Below, one piece after another: positions 34,811 to 42,816 of a stretch of 56,468 nt of DNA. The notes below the pieces were generated by a model. The model was not told the origin of the DNA and ran no database searches. It saw only the letters and a program-made list of their open reading frames with translations. Location: positions 1-56,468 of the forward strand of contig DASXRQ010000086.1 in NCBI GenBank assembly GCA_036506495.1, given 5' to 3'. Every line of letters begins with the position of its first letter. The stretch's first letter is position 1. This DNA comes from DASXRC01 sp036506495 (GTDB lineage: Bacteria > Actinomycetota > Actinomycetes > Mycobacteriales > Micromonosporaceae). The translations under genes were made by a program, and so were the position numbers.

Positions 34811-36088
34811 TCAGCGGGAGGGCCACCGGCCCCGATCCCACGGGTCGGTGCGACCGGTCGGCTGCGCCGGCAGGGCCGACGACCAGGACTCCCGGGTGGA
34901 CCAGCCGGTGCTTGACGTGTCGGACTCCCAATCCTCGTCATCGTCGGAGTCCGCACCGGCTCGGCCGAACGTCTCCACCAGCCGCGTCACGACCAGGCCG
35001 GCGGCGACGACCGCACCGGCAACCGCGTACCTCGAGATCCGCCAGTCGCTCGCGTCGGCGTACCCGATGAAGAGCGCCAGTAGCACGACGGCGAACGCCG
35101 TGCCGAACACGCCGCCGCGCCGCCCGAAGGCGCTCGTGCCGCCGAGCAGCGCGGCCCCGATGGCGAGGCCGGTCAGGTCGAAACCAACCGCCGGTGTGAC
35201 CGGCTGGCCACCGGTCCCCGACGCGAGTAGCACGCCGGCCACGACCGCGAACAGCATCGACAACACGAGTGAACCGGCGGTCAGCGCGGCCGCCAACGCG
35301 CCGCGGCGGCGAGCCGGGTCGCCGACCGGCCGGAACCGGCCGATCGCGACTCGGACCGACCTGATCGTGCCGAACAGCCCGCCGAGCAGTGCGAGCGCCA
35401 GGAACGCGCCGAAGAGGTAAAACGACTGGCTCGTCGGGTCGTACTGGCCCTGAACCTCGACCGGCACCGCGCGCTGCTGGATGTACACGACCGCACCCAA
35501 CGCGAGGGCGAGGCTGGCGGCCCAGCCGGGCACGTGGAAGCCGACCACGAGAACGGCGAGCGCGACGCCGACGGCGGCCGCGACGGCCAGCGCCGGCGTG
35601 GTGGCCGCGACGACGCCCCGGTCGCCGTTTTCGGCGAAGTTCAGGGCCGAGGCGACGGCAACGGGTCCGAGTGCGAGGTTGGGCGCGCCGGCGCGCAGGC
35701 TCAGGCCGGCGCCGAGGGCGAGCATGCCCAGCGCGGTCGCGAACACGAGCAGCCGATCCAGCTTGTCGCCACCAAGTGCGGCCGCGTCCACGCGGTGATA
35801 CAGGAAGCCGACAACGCCAACGGCCAGCAGCAGCGTGATTTCCCAGATGACATGGACACCCAGCCGATCGCGGCCGTTCGCGTAGCGGTCGTCGAACACG
35901 TCGTCGAAGGCGCCGCGCGGTGCCTCCGCATCCGGGTCCCGCCCGCCGAACCCGTTGCTGGACGGGCGAAACTCCGGTTCCTCACGGAACCCGGGCTCGC
36001 CGTGGAATCGGGAGTCGTCGGCTCCGAGCCCGACCGGGTCGGTGCTCGCGGTGTCGGTTCGCCGAAAGGCCGACTCGTCGTACGCCAT
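34811..36088 (-). CDS. polytopic membrane protein resembling RbsC/branched-chain-type ABC permeases
   Basis: This 425-residue protein has an acidic, probably cytoplasmic N-terminus (1-75), then about nine to ten membrane helices (80-385), including LRAGAPNLALGPVAVASALN, which resembles the conserved loop of BPD-transp-2 permeases, and a polar Trp/Ser/Asp-rich C-terminal tail. No ATPase or binding protein for it is nearby, so transport function is uncertain. The 127-base gap upstream of the neighbour (34684-34810) shows nothing identifiable. Confidence 0.65.
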   Translation of the reverse strand: MAYDESAFRRTDTASTDPVGLGADDSRFHGEPGFREEPEFRPSSNGFGGRDPDAEAPRGAFDDVFDDRYANGRDRLGVHVIWEITLLLAVGVVGFLYHRVDAAALGGDKLDRLLVFATALGMLALGAGLSLRAGAPNLALGPVAVASALNFAENGDRGVVAATTPALAVAAAVGVALAVLVVGFHVPGWAASLALALGAVVYIQQRAVPVEVQGQYDPTSQSFYLFGAFLALALLGGLFGTIRSVRVAIGRFRPVGDPARRRGALAAALTAGSLVLSMLFAVVAGVLLASGTGGQPVTPAVGFDLTGLAIGAALLGGTSAFGRRGGVFGTAFAVVLLALFIGYADASDWRISRYAVAGAVVAAGLVVTRLVETFGRAGADSDDDEDWESDTSSTGWSTRESWSSALPAQPTGRTDPWDRGRWPSR

Positions 36089-36219
36089 GTCGTGCGCCTC
36101 CTGTGGTCGTTCGGTGGCACCGTACCGTCGTCTGGCACCGGGGCAACACCCCCTGTGTCCGACCTTGTCCGCCTAACTGTGCAGGGTATCTAGGCTGGGT
36201 GGGCGGCCCGACCGGTGAG

Positions 36220-36741
36220 CTATTCGCCCCTTACGCCTGGTTCGTCTTCCTCGTCTGGAGGCTTGGGTACCCGGCAGGCCCGCTCGAGCCACAGCGCGGC
36301 GGCGACTAGCGCCAGCGACGCCACGAATCCCGCGGCGCCCGGCGGGGTGTCGTGGGCGGCATGGTCGTTGCGTTGTCTCTCGATGAGCAGCCACGCGAGC
36401 AGGCCACCGTAGAAGCCGGCGAAGATCGCGCCGGCCAGCGAAGAGGCCTTCGCGAGCACGACGAACCGGGCGACGGCCAGCGGATCTACCGGCTCCCGGC
36501 CGGGCCGCCGATCGATGCGCGCCTTGGTATTGAAGGCGATGGAAGCCTCGAGCACCGCGAGCGCCGCCAGAGTCAGCGGCGGCAGCCAGGGCAGGTCGGG
36601 CATCTTGCCGTAGAACCTGCTGATCATCAGCCAGGCGACCGCGGCAGCGACCAGAGCGGCGATGACCAGCGTGGCGACGCTCGTCGGGCCCATCCGCGGC
36701 CGCTGCGGCGCCGATCCTCGTGGCGGGGACTCGGGTTCCAT
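36220..36741 (-). CDS. DUF3180-family membrane protein
   Basis: This 173-residue protein has four helices at about 20-42, 52-70, 98-122 and 135-155. The spacing MGPTSVATLVIAALVAAAVA, LPPLTLAALAVLEASIAF and FVVLAKASSLAGAIFAGFYG matches DUF3180 proteins that follow folK in actinobacteria (Rv3605c in Mtb). Function unknown. The ATG shares one base with the folK stop (TGATG), so it is the last gene of the folate operon. A Glu/Asp-rich tail ends the protein. Confidence 0.85.
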   Translation of the reverse strand: MEPESPPRGSAPQRPRMGPTSVATLVIAALVAAAVAWLMISRFYGKMPDLPWLPPLTLAALAVLEASIAFNTKARIDRRPGREPVDPLAVARFVVLAKASSLAGAIFAGFYGGLLAWLLIERQRNDHAAHDTPPGAAGFVASLALVAAALWLERACRVPKPPDEEDEPGVRGE

Positions 36742-37265
36742 CAGCCCGACTCTAACGTGAGGTCCTCGCGGGCCTGGAGCTTGGCCACATCACCCATAAC
36801 GGGGTCCCGGCGCAGCACATCGGTGATCCACCCGTGACCGGGCAGTTGCGCGTACGGCTGGATGTCGACCCACGGGCGCAGGACGAACGCGCGCAGGTGC
36901 GCCCGCGGATGCGGGAGGGTGAGCTCGGGGTCGTCCGAGATGACCGGCTCGTCGTCGTCGGTCCACACCGCAATGACATCAACGTCCAGCGTGCGCGGAC
37001 CAAAGTGTCGGTCCGGGTCGCGGAGGCGACCGGCGGCCCGCTCCAGCGCCCGCGCCCTGGCCAGCCAGTCATGGGGATCCTGGCCGGCGTCGTGGGCCAG
37101 CACGACCGCGTTGAGGTACGCCGGTTGTTCGGTGTCGCCCCACGGCGGCGTTTCGTAGACCCCGGACACCACGAGGATGACGTCGCGCAGCCCGTCGACC
37201 GCGGCGCGCAGGCGTCCCAGGCGGTCGCCGAGATTGCTGCCGAGCGACAGGACGGCGCGGCTCAC
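36741..37265 (-). CDS. folK: 2-amino-4-hydroxy-6-hydroxymethyldihydropteridine pyrophosphokinase
   Basis: This 174-residue protein has SLGSNLGDRLGRLRAAVDGL, VYETPPWGDTEQPAYLNAVV and the HPPK signature RHFGPRTLDVDVI with the Mg-binding DVD, plus LPHPRAHLRAFVLRP. It pyrophosphorylates the pterin for FolP. The GTG start overlaps the folB stop in GTGA. Confidence 0.96.
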   Translation of the reverse strand: MSRAVLSLGSNLGDRLGRLRAAVDGLRDVILVVSGVYETPPWGDTEQPAYLNAVVLAHDAGQDPHDWLARARALERAAGRLRDPDRHFGPRTLDVDVIAVWTDDDEPVISDDPELTLPHPRAHLRAFVLRPWVDIQPYAQLPGHGWITDVLRRDPVMGDVAKLQAREDLTLESG

Positions 37266-37639
37266 CGGCGTACCGTCCGCGGGTTCTCCCGGCGCAGGGT
37301 GACCGCGACGTCGGTGAACTCGTGCGCGATCGGTGCCTGTGGCTTATGGACGGTCACGGTGGCCGCCCGGACGCGGGGGTCGCCGAGGCAGACGTCCATG
37401 ACGTGCTGCGCCAGCGTCTCGATAAGGCTCACGGGCTCGCCCCCAACGATGTCGACGATACGGTCCGACAGCTCTCCATAGTGGATGGTGTCAGCGACGT
37501 CGTCCGACTCCGCCGCGGCCGACAGGTCGAGTTCGAGCACGACGTCGACGACGAATTCCTGACCCGTCGCCCGCTCGAAGTCGTACACGCCGTGCCGCCC
37601 CCGGGCGCGCAGGCCCGTCAGCGCGATGCGGTCGGTCAT
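37262..37639 (-). CDS. folB: dihydroneopterin aldolase
   Basis: This 125-residue protein is of normal length. MTDRIALTGLRARGRHGVYD gives the catalytic Glu/His region, with the strand QEFVVDVVLELDLS, Tyr/Glu in HYGELSDRIVDIV and VTVHKPQAPI at the C-terminus. It cleaves dihydroneopterin to the hydroxymethyl pterin. The ATG overlaps the folP stop in ATGA. Confidence 0.95.
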   Translation of the reverse strand: MTDRIALTGLRARGRHGVYDFERATGQEFVVDVVLELDLSAAAESDDVADTIHYGELSDRIVDIVGGEPVSLIETLAQHVMDVCLGDPRVRAATVTVHKPQAPIAHEFTDVAVTLRRENPRTVRR

Positions 37640-38496
37640 CGGTCGAGGCCCCAGGCCGGGAGCAGGCGCGGCGAGCCGGTCGCCCGCCACACCGCGAGTG
37701 CGTCGACGGTGGCGCGCACATCGTGGACGCGTACGCCCCAGGCACCGGCGGCAACCGCGAGCACCGACGTGGCGACCGTCGCCGCCTCCCTGCGATCGGT
37801 CGGGCGAGGGGTCCCGTCGGGGCCGGCCAGCAGGCTACCGAGGTACGACTTGCGGCTCGCTCCAAACAGGACCGGGTAGCCGAGGGCGACAAGCTCGCCC
37901 AGGCGCGCCGAGAGCTGCCAGTTGTGTTCGGGCCGCTTGGCGAACCCGATCCCTGGATCGATAATGATCTTGTCGGCCGACACGCCGACCGCCGTCGCCT
38001 CGACCACCCGTGCCAGCAGCTCCGACCGGACGTCGACGACGACGTCGCCGTACGCGGCCAGCTCCTGCATCCGGCGGGAGTGGCCGCGCCAGTGCATGAT
38101 CACGTACGGACAGCCGGCGGTCGCGACCACCTTGACCATTTGCGGGTCGCCGAGGCCGCCGGACACGTCGTTGATGAGGGACACGCCCGCATCGAGCGCC
38201 GCCGCGGCCACGCTCGCGCGCGTGGTGTCAATGCTCATCGGTACGCCGGCGGCGGCGAGCTCGCGGATGACGGGGAGCACCCTGCCCCGCTCGGTCTCCG
38301 GGTCCACGCGATCGGCACCGGGGCGGGTCGACTCGCCGCCGACATCGACCACGTCGGCGCCGTCGGCCCGCATGTGGACCGCGTGCGCCACCGCCGCGTC
38401 CAGGTCGGCGTACCGGCCGCCGTCGGAGAACGAGTCGGGCGTGACGTTGAGGACGCCCATCACGACCGGACGGTCCGATCGCAGCAGATCACTCAC
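37636..38496 (-). CDS. folP: dihydropteroate synthase
   Basis: This 286-residue protein has VMGVLNVTPDSFSDGGRY, DVVDVGGESTRPGADRV, PMSIDTTRASVAAAAL, LINDVSGG, YVIMHWRG, IIIDPGIGFAKRPEHNW and LFGASRKSYLG, a full set of TIM-barrel DHPS signatures. It condenses pABA with the pterin and is the sulfonamide target. The GTG start is six bases from a TACCGT hexamer. It is the first gene of folP-folB-folK-DUF3180. folE, expected beside it, is 14 kb away across the secretion region. Confidence 0.97.
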   Translation of the reverse strand: MSDLLRSDRPVVMGVLNVTPDSFSDGGRYADLDAAVAHAVHMRADGADVVDVGGESTRPGADRVDPETERGRVLPVIRELAAAGVPMSIDTTRASVAAAALDAGVSLINDVSGGLGDPQMVKVVATAGCPYVIMHWRGHSRRMQELAAYGDVVVDVRSELLARVVEATAVGVSADKIIIDPGIGFAKRPEHNWQLSARLGELVALGYPVLFGASRKSYLGSLLAGPDGTPRPTDRREAATVATSVLAVAAGAWGVRVHDVRATVDALAVWRATGSPRLLPAWGLDR

Positions 38497-38508
38497 GGAT
38501 AGACGGTA
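38497..38508 (-). promoter_or_regulatory. leaderless-type -10 element of the folate operon
   Basis: On the minus strand TACCGT (38503-38508), then six bases, then the folP GTG. Confidence 0.55.
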
Positions 38509-38751
38509 CCGAGTCGACGGCCGGCAGCGGGCGCGGACAGGTTAGAACATGTGTACGATTAGCCGGGTGGTCACACCGCCCTCAGCGGTCACGCAATACG
38601 CACCTTGTTGGAAAGGGGGGCCACCCGTACGCTCTGCAATTACCCATGATTCAAGCGCGGAAAGGTGAGGGTACGGGTCACAGTGGGATAAACCGCCCAG
38701 CAATCTTCACCGTTCGCGGTGATGACGAAACGGAGAGTCAGCGGCCAGGTC

Positions 38752-38781
38752 TTGACTTGATGTTTATAACCGGGCTAGGCA
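38752..38781 (+). promoter_or_regulatory. candidate sigma-A promoter of the type IV-like cluster
   Basis: TTGACT, 18-base spacer, TAGGCA. It lies about 49 bases upstream of ATG 38830, which is preceded by GGGGAGG. Confidence 0.5.
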
Positions 38782-38829
38782 TCTGCTGTGCCGCGGCGCC
38801 GCCGGCCGCGCACCGGGGAGGTTTTTCCA

Positions 38830-39144
38830 ATGATCGCCATAGAGTTCGCCCAGGCCGTGTGGACCGGTTGGTCGCACGCCGTGGACGCGCTCGCATTCGT
38901 TCCGGCCGCCGAGCCCGCGCCTAAGGGCATCGACACCGAGGGTGTCGTCAAGTTCGTTGCCAGCAACGTCGCGCCCATCCTGCTCGCCGTGCTCGGCGTC
39001 ATCTTCATCGGCCGGGCCAGCAAGGGAGAGATCTCCAAGGTGCTGACCAGCTCGGCTATAGCGATCGTGGGGCTGGCGTTCATCGCCGGGGCCGCGACGC
39101 TGTTCTTCGTCGGTGACTTCCTCGTCGGGCTGATCTTCCAGTAG
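38830..39144 (+). CDS. small two-helix membrane protein, VirB2/TrbC pilin-like
   Basis: This 104-residue protein has a leader region (about 1-35), then two hydrophobic helices (VVKFVASNVAPILLAVLGV and AIAIVGLAFIAGAATLFFVG) joined by the short basic loop GRASKGEISK. This is the architecture of VirB2/TrbC-type pilin subunits of T4SS. The assignment rests on architecture and position ahead of VirB3/VirB4-like genes, not on sequence identity I can recall. GGGGAGG at 8 bases supports the start. It is the first gene of the rightward cluster. Confidence 0.65.
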   Translation: MIAIEFAQAVWTGWSHAVDALAFVPAAEPAPKGIDTEGVVKFVASNVAPILLAVLGVIFIGRASKGEISKVLTSSAIAIVGLAFIAGAATLFFVGDFLVGLIFQ

Positions 39145-39159
39145 CCGCGGGCAGACGAC

Positions 39160-39519
39160 ATGCGGCTGCGCACAGATGACGACATCTACCGGGCCCGCCT
39201 GGTCTACCTCGGGCCGCCCGGCTACACCCTGCCGATCCACCTGCCGTACGCCGAGTACGGCCTCTTCGTGCTGCTCGTGCCCCTGTACATGGCCATCCAC
39301 TACCTGTTGACCTTCCACGTCGAGTTCCCGGCGTGGGAGATCGCCCTCGCAATGGTGACCACGTCGTACATCTTCCGGCACGTCGATCCGGACCGGCCCG
39401 CTCGCGTGGTCATCCGCACCGCCCTCACGGACTGGCGGCGTACCCGCGAACCCGCCGTGGAACAGCGCGATGCGCGGCTCGTCGCGAGCCGTATCCGCGT
39501 CCGGGAGGAGCTGGTATGA
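39160..39519 (+). CDS. VirB3/PrgI-like membrane protein
   Basis: This 119-residue protein has a hydrophilic N-terminus, two closely spaced helices (YGLFVLLVPLYMAIHYLLTF and WEIALAMVTTSYIFRH) and a basic C-terminal tail. Small two-helix VirB3 proteins sit next to VirB4 in T4SS and are often co-encoded with it. Its TGA overlaps the ATG of the VirB4-like ATPase in ATGA. It starts 15 bases after the pilin-like gene. Confidence 0.6.
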   Translation: MRLRTDDDIYRARLVYLGPPGYTLPIHLPYAEYGLFVLLVPLYMAIHYLLTFHVEFPAWEIALAMVTTSYIFRHVDPDRPARVVIRTALTDWRRTREPAVEQRDARLVASRIRVREELV

Positions 39520-42500
39520 CACCCACCCCTCCGCCGGGCAACCCCCGCTCGGCCGACGCCCCGACCGGCACCGGCGATCACCCAACGCGATCAGACAGCT
39601 ACCCGACGAGGGACGCGCCCGCGGTCGACGACGGAGCGGTCAATGAGGACCGGCCGGTCACGAGCCCCGGGCACGGGGCCGTCGCCGTGTTTCAAGCGCC
39701 GCACGCCGTTCGTGGCCGGTCGGGCGCCACCGCCGGACGTGACCCGGTCGCCAGCCGGCCGAACGGAGCCTCCCGCCGCACCGCGCCACCGGCGCCGACG
39801 GACATCGACTCGCCGTTCCTCGACCTCTTCGCGGACCCCGCTCCGCCCACGCCGCTGGCTCCCCCGGCCACCCGCTCGACCCCGCCCACCACGCCCGAGT
39901 CGCCCGCGCTCGAGGCCGGCAATGCGCTCGAGTCGGTGCCGCCGAACGGCTCGCACGCCGCCGCCGGGCACCGGAACGGTCCGCCGACGCTGCCGCCCGA
40001 CGCGGCCGACGAGCCCCGAACCTCCCCGTCGCGGGCCCTGCCGGCGTGGGAGGCCGCGCCGGACCGGGCTGTCGAGCCGAGCCGGGCCGTGGAGCCGAGC
40101 CGGGCCGTGGAGCCGGACCGGGCCGTGGAGCCGAGCCGGGTCGCGGAGCCGGCGAACCTGCCGGCGCAGGTGCCGCCACGGCAGCCGGCTGCGCGGCCGC
40201 GCTCGCGAGCCACCCGGCCGCGCTTCACCGACCGGGATCCCGCGGACGAGCTGACGATCAGCGAGATCGCCGGACATCTGACGTTCACCCCGAACACCGT
40301 GACCGCGTGGTACTGGTTGCCGGAGGTGCGCTGGGCGTTCCGCCCGGACGCGGAGCGTGAGGCATTGCTGTCGGCCATCTCGGAGCAGTTCGCGGGGCTC
40401 GCCGGCTTCCGGTTGCACCTTCGGCGCACGACCCGCCCGTTCCCCGCGGACGAATGGGCGCGCGTGGTGGACCGCAACACGCCAAACGCGTTGCCTACGG
40501 TCGACGGCGCGCCTTCCTGGTCCGACCACCTGGTGTCCGCGCAACGCCACCTGCTGTCGGTCAACCACGCCGAAGGGCAGACGTATCTGGGTGTCACGTT
40601 CGCGCGGCGGTCATTGGGAAACTCGCTGAGGGAGCGGCTGCTTCGCACTTTCGGGCGTGGGGTGGCGGAGGGCGAGCGTCGGCGGCTCGGCCGCACCGTC
40701 GAGCAGTTCGACGAGGTGCTCGGGGCCTTCGGGATGCGCGGCCGGCAGGTCACGTCCGCGGAAATGGAGTGGCTGCTGTACCGCTCGGTGGCGCTGTGCA
40801 TGTCGCCGCCGTCGCGGCTGTCGCCGGTCTCCCACGGCCAATGGGAGCGGGGGGACCTGCTCGCGCTGACCGAGCACATCGAGCGTTACCGCACGCCGTA
40901 TGGCTCGACGGTGAAGCTCGTCAACCGGATGACCGGTGAGGAGCGCCACGTCGCGGTGCTCTCGATCGGCCGGATGGAGCCGCTGGAGATTCCCGAACGG
41001 CATGAGCCGTGGCTGCACTTCCATGAGCGGCTGCCATGGCCGATGGAGATCTCGTCGCGGGTCGACGTCCTCGGCCCGGGCGACTCCTTCCGCAATCTCG
41101 AGCACCGGCTTCGGATGATCCGTTCGCAGCAGCTCGACTACGCCGAGCACGGCATCGACGCACCCCCGGAACTCGAGCGGCTGGCCAACCGTGCCCTGGT
41201 GATCGGCGATGAGATGACCACCGGGTTGCCCGTGGACTCGGCGCGGGCGCACGGCTGGCATCGCATCGCGGTCGGTGCGGGCACCCGCGAGGAGTGCCTC
41301 GAGCGGGCCCGGCGGCTCATCCAGCTGTACTCGCGTGAGCTGCGCATCTCGCTGCAGCATCCGAAGAACCAGGGCCGGCTCGCCCGCGAGTTCATCCCCG
41401 GGGAGCCGATCGCCAACACCGGCTACCTGCGACGGATGCCGGTCAAGCTGCTCGCCGCGGCCCTGCCGCAGGCGGCATCCACGGTCGGCGACCGCCGCGG
41501 GGACCTGATCGGCCGGACGGCCGGCACCTGCCGGCGACCGGTCTTTCTGGACATGCACTTCCCGATGGAGGTGCGCGAGCGTTCCGGTCTCGCGGTGTTC
41601 GTGGCAGAGCCCGGCGGTGGAAAGTCCACACTCCTCGGAGCGCTTGGCTACCTGGCCGCCCGGCGCGGCGTCCAGGTGACCCTGCTCGACCCGTCCGGCC
41701 CGCTCGCGCGGCTGTGTTCGATGCCGGAGCTGCGGCCGTTCTCACGGGTCCTGAACCTGACCGGCTCGGAGCAGGGCACGCTCGCGCCGTATTCGCTGAT
41801 ACCCACCCCGGCGCGGTCGGAGTTCGCCGACGGCACGGCCGGCGACCGGGAGTTCGAGATCGCGGTCTCCAACGCGCGCGCGGAACGACGCATGCTCGTG
41901 CAGGACATCTGCTCGATGCTCGTCCCGCCGCAGGTCGCGCGCGAGGCGTCGACCGCCATGCTGCTGCGGCATGCCGTCCGGCAGGTGCCTGCGGAGGAGA
42001 CCTCCACCCTGGACGACATCGTGGCGTGCCTGTCGCGCATGGCCGACGATGAGGGACGCGAGCTGGCCAATCTGCTGCTCGACACCGCCGAGATGCCGCT
42101 CGCGCTGCTGTTCTTCGGCCACCCGCCGGCCGGCCTGTTGGGCGCGGACGCCGCGCTGACGGTTATCACGATGGCCGGCCTGCGGCTGCCCGACCTGAAG
42201 ATCGAGCGCGAGTACTGGTCGGCCGAGGAGGCGTTGGCGCTGCCGATGCTGCACACCGCGCATCGGCTGGCGGTCCGGCGCTGCTACGGCGGCTCGATGT
42301 CGACCCGGAAGCTCGTCGGCCTCGATGAGGCGCACTTCATGGAGGGCTGGCGGTCGGGCCGGTCATTCCTGGTTCGGCTCGCGCGGGACAGTCGAAAGTG
42401 GAACCTCGCGGCGCTCGTCGCGTCCCAGAATCCTCGCGACATCCTCGGGCTGGACGTGCAGAACCTCGTCTCGACCGTGTTCGTCGGCCGGATCGCCGAG

Positions 42501-42815
42501 GACGCGGAGATCGCCTCGGAGGCACTGCGCCTGCTTCGCGTGCCCGTGAACGACGGGTACGAGGCGACGCTCGCCTCGCTCTCCGCCATCGACTCGTCGT
42601 CCTCCGCCCGGCTGGGCTTTCGCGAATTTGTCATGCGTGACGTCGATGGTCGGGTGCAGAAGATCCGCGTGGACGTCTCCTACGTCGACGGGCTGCTCGA
42701 CGTGCTCGACACCACGCCGGCCTCGGCGTCCGCGCCCAGCGGAGCATCGTCGATGCTCACCCCCGGGTCGTCCGCCCTGCCGGCCCTTCCGTCGCCACCC
42801 GAACCGGCGGTGTGA
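39516..42815 (+). CDS. VirB4/TraC-type T4SS ATPase
   Basis: This 1099-residue protein has a disordered Pro/Ala-rich N-terminus (1-235) with five AVEPSR-type hexapeptides, a TraC-like middle domain, then the ATPase core: Walker A FVAEPGGGKSTLLGALGYLA at about 697, Walker B LVGLDEAHFMEGW at about 932 and the sensor-like LVASQNPRDILG. VirB4 ATPases power pilus assembly and substrate transfer from the inner face of the membrane. GGGAGGAG precedes the ATG. It is the central, best-supported T4SS component here. Confidence 0.85.
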   Translation: MTPTPPPGNPRSADAPTGTGDHPTRSDSYPTRDAPAVDDGAVNEDRPVTSPGHGAVAVFQAPHAVRGRSGATAGRDPVASRPNGASRRTAPPAPTDIDSPFLDLFADPAPPTPLAPPATRSTPPTTPESPALEAGNALESVPPNGSHAAAGHRNGPPTLPPDAADEPRTSPSRALPAWEAAPDRAVEPSRAVEPSRAVEPDRAVEPSRVAEPANLPAQVPPRQPAARPRSRATRPRFTDRDPADELTISEIAGHLTFTPNTVTAWYWLPEVRWAFRPDAEREALLSAISEQFAGLAGFRLHLRRTTRPFPADEWARVVDRNTPNALPTVDGAPSWSDHLVSAQRHLLSVNHAEGQTYLGVTFARRSLGNSLRERLLRTFGRGVAEGERRRLGRTVEQFDEVLGAFGMRGRQVTSAEMEWLLYRSVALCMSPPSRLSPVSHGQWERGDLLALTEHIERYRTPYGSTVKLVNRMTGEERHVAVLSIGRMEPLEIPERHEPWLHFHERLPWPMEISSRVDVLGPGDSFRNLEHRLRMIRSQQLDYAEHGIDAPPELERLANRALVIGDEMTTGLPVDSARAHGWHRIAVGAGTREECLERARRLIQLYSRELRISLQHPKNQGRLAREFIPGEPIANTGYLRRMPVKLLAAALPQAASTVGDRRGDLIGRTAGTCRRPVFLDMHFPMEVRERSGLAVFVAEPGGGKSTLLGALGYLAARRGVQVTLLDPSGPLARLCSMPELRPFSRVLNLTGSEQGTLAPYSLIPTPARSEFADGTAGDREFEIAVSNARAERRMLVQDICSMLVPPQVAREASTAMLLRHAVRQVPAEETSTLDDIVACLSRMADDEGRELANLLLDTAEMPLALLFFGHPPAGLLGADAALTVITMAGLRLPDLKIEREYWSAEEALALPMLHTAHRLAVRRCYGGSMSTRKLVGLDEAHFMEGWRSGRSFLVRLARDSRKWNLAALVASQNPRDILGLDVQNLVSTVFVGRIAEDAEIASEALRLLRVPVNDGYEATLASLSAIDSSSSARLGFREFVMRDVDGRVQKIRVDVSYVDGLLDVLDTTPASASAPSGASSMLTPGSSALPALPSPPEPAV
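40068..40151 (+). repeat. 18-bp tandem repeat in the VirB4-like gene
   Basis: Four units of 18 bases begin at 40068, 40086, 40104 and 40122, with a degenerate fifth. Units two and four are identical. They encode AVEPSR/AVEPDR hexapeptides in the disordered N-terminus, so copy number could vary without frameshift. Confidence 0.9.
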
Positions 42816-42816
42816 G

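Larger units (their letters stand above)
38497..38829 (+). promoter_or_regulatory. 333-base divergent region ahead of the secretion cluster
   Basis: No gene fits here. Elements visible left to right: AGAACATGTGTACGA (38547-38561), resembling one half of the SOS box GAACN4GTTC and overlapping an extended -10 TGTGTACGAT; an 8-bp long-range stem ACCCGTAC (38623-38630) / GTACGGGT (38671-38678); a hairpin TCACCG-TTCG-CGGTGA (38707-38722); TTGACT (38752-38757) with TAGGCA 18 bases later, a good -35/-10 pair; then GGGGAGG before the pilin-like gene. The mRNA from the first promoter would have a leader of about 260 bases. Confidence 0.45.
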
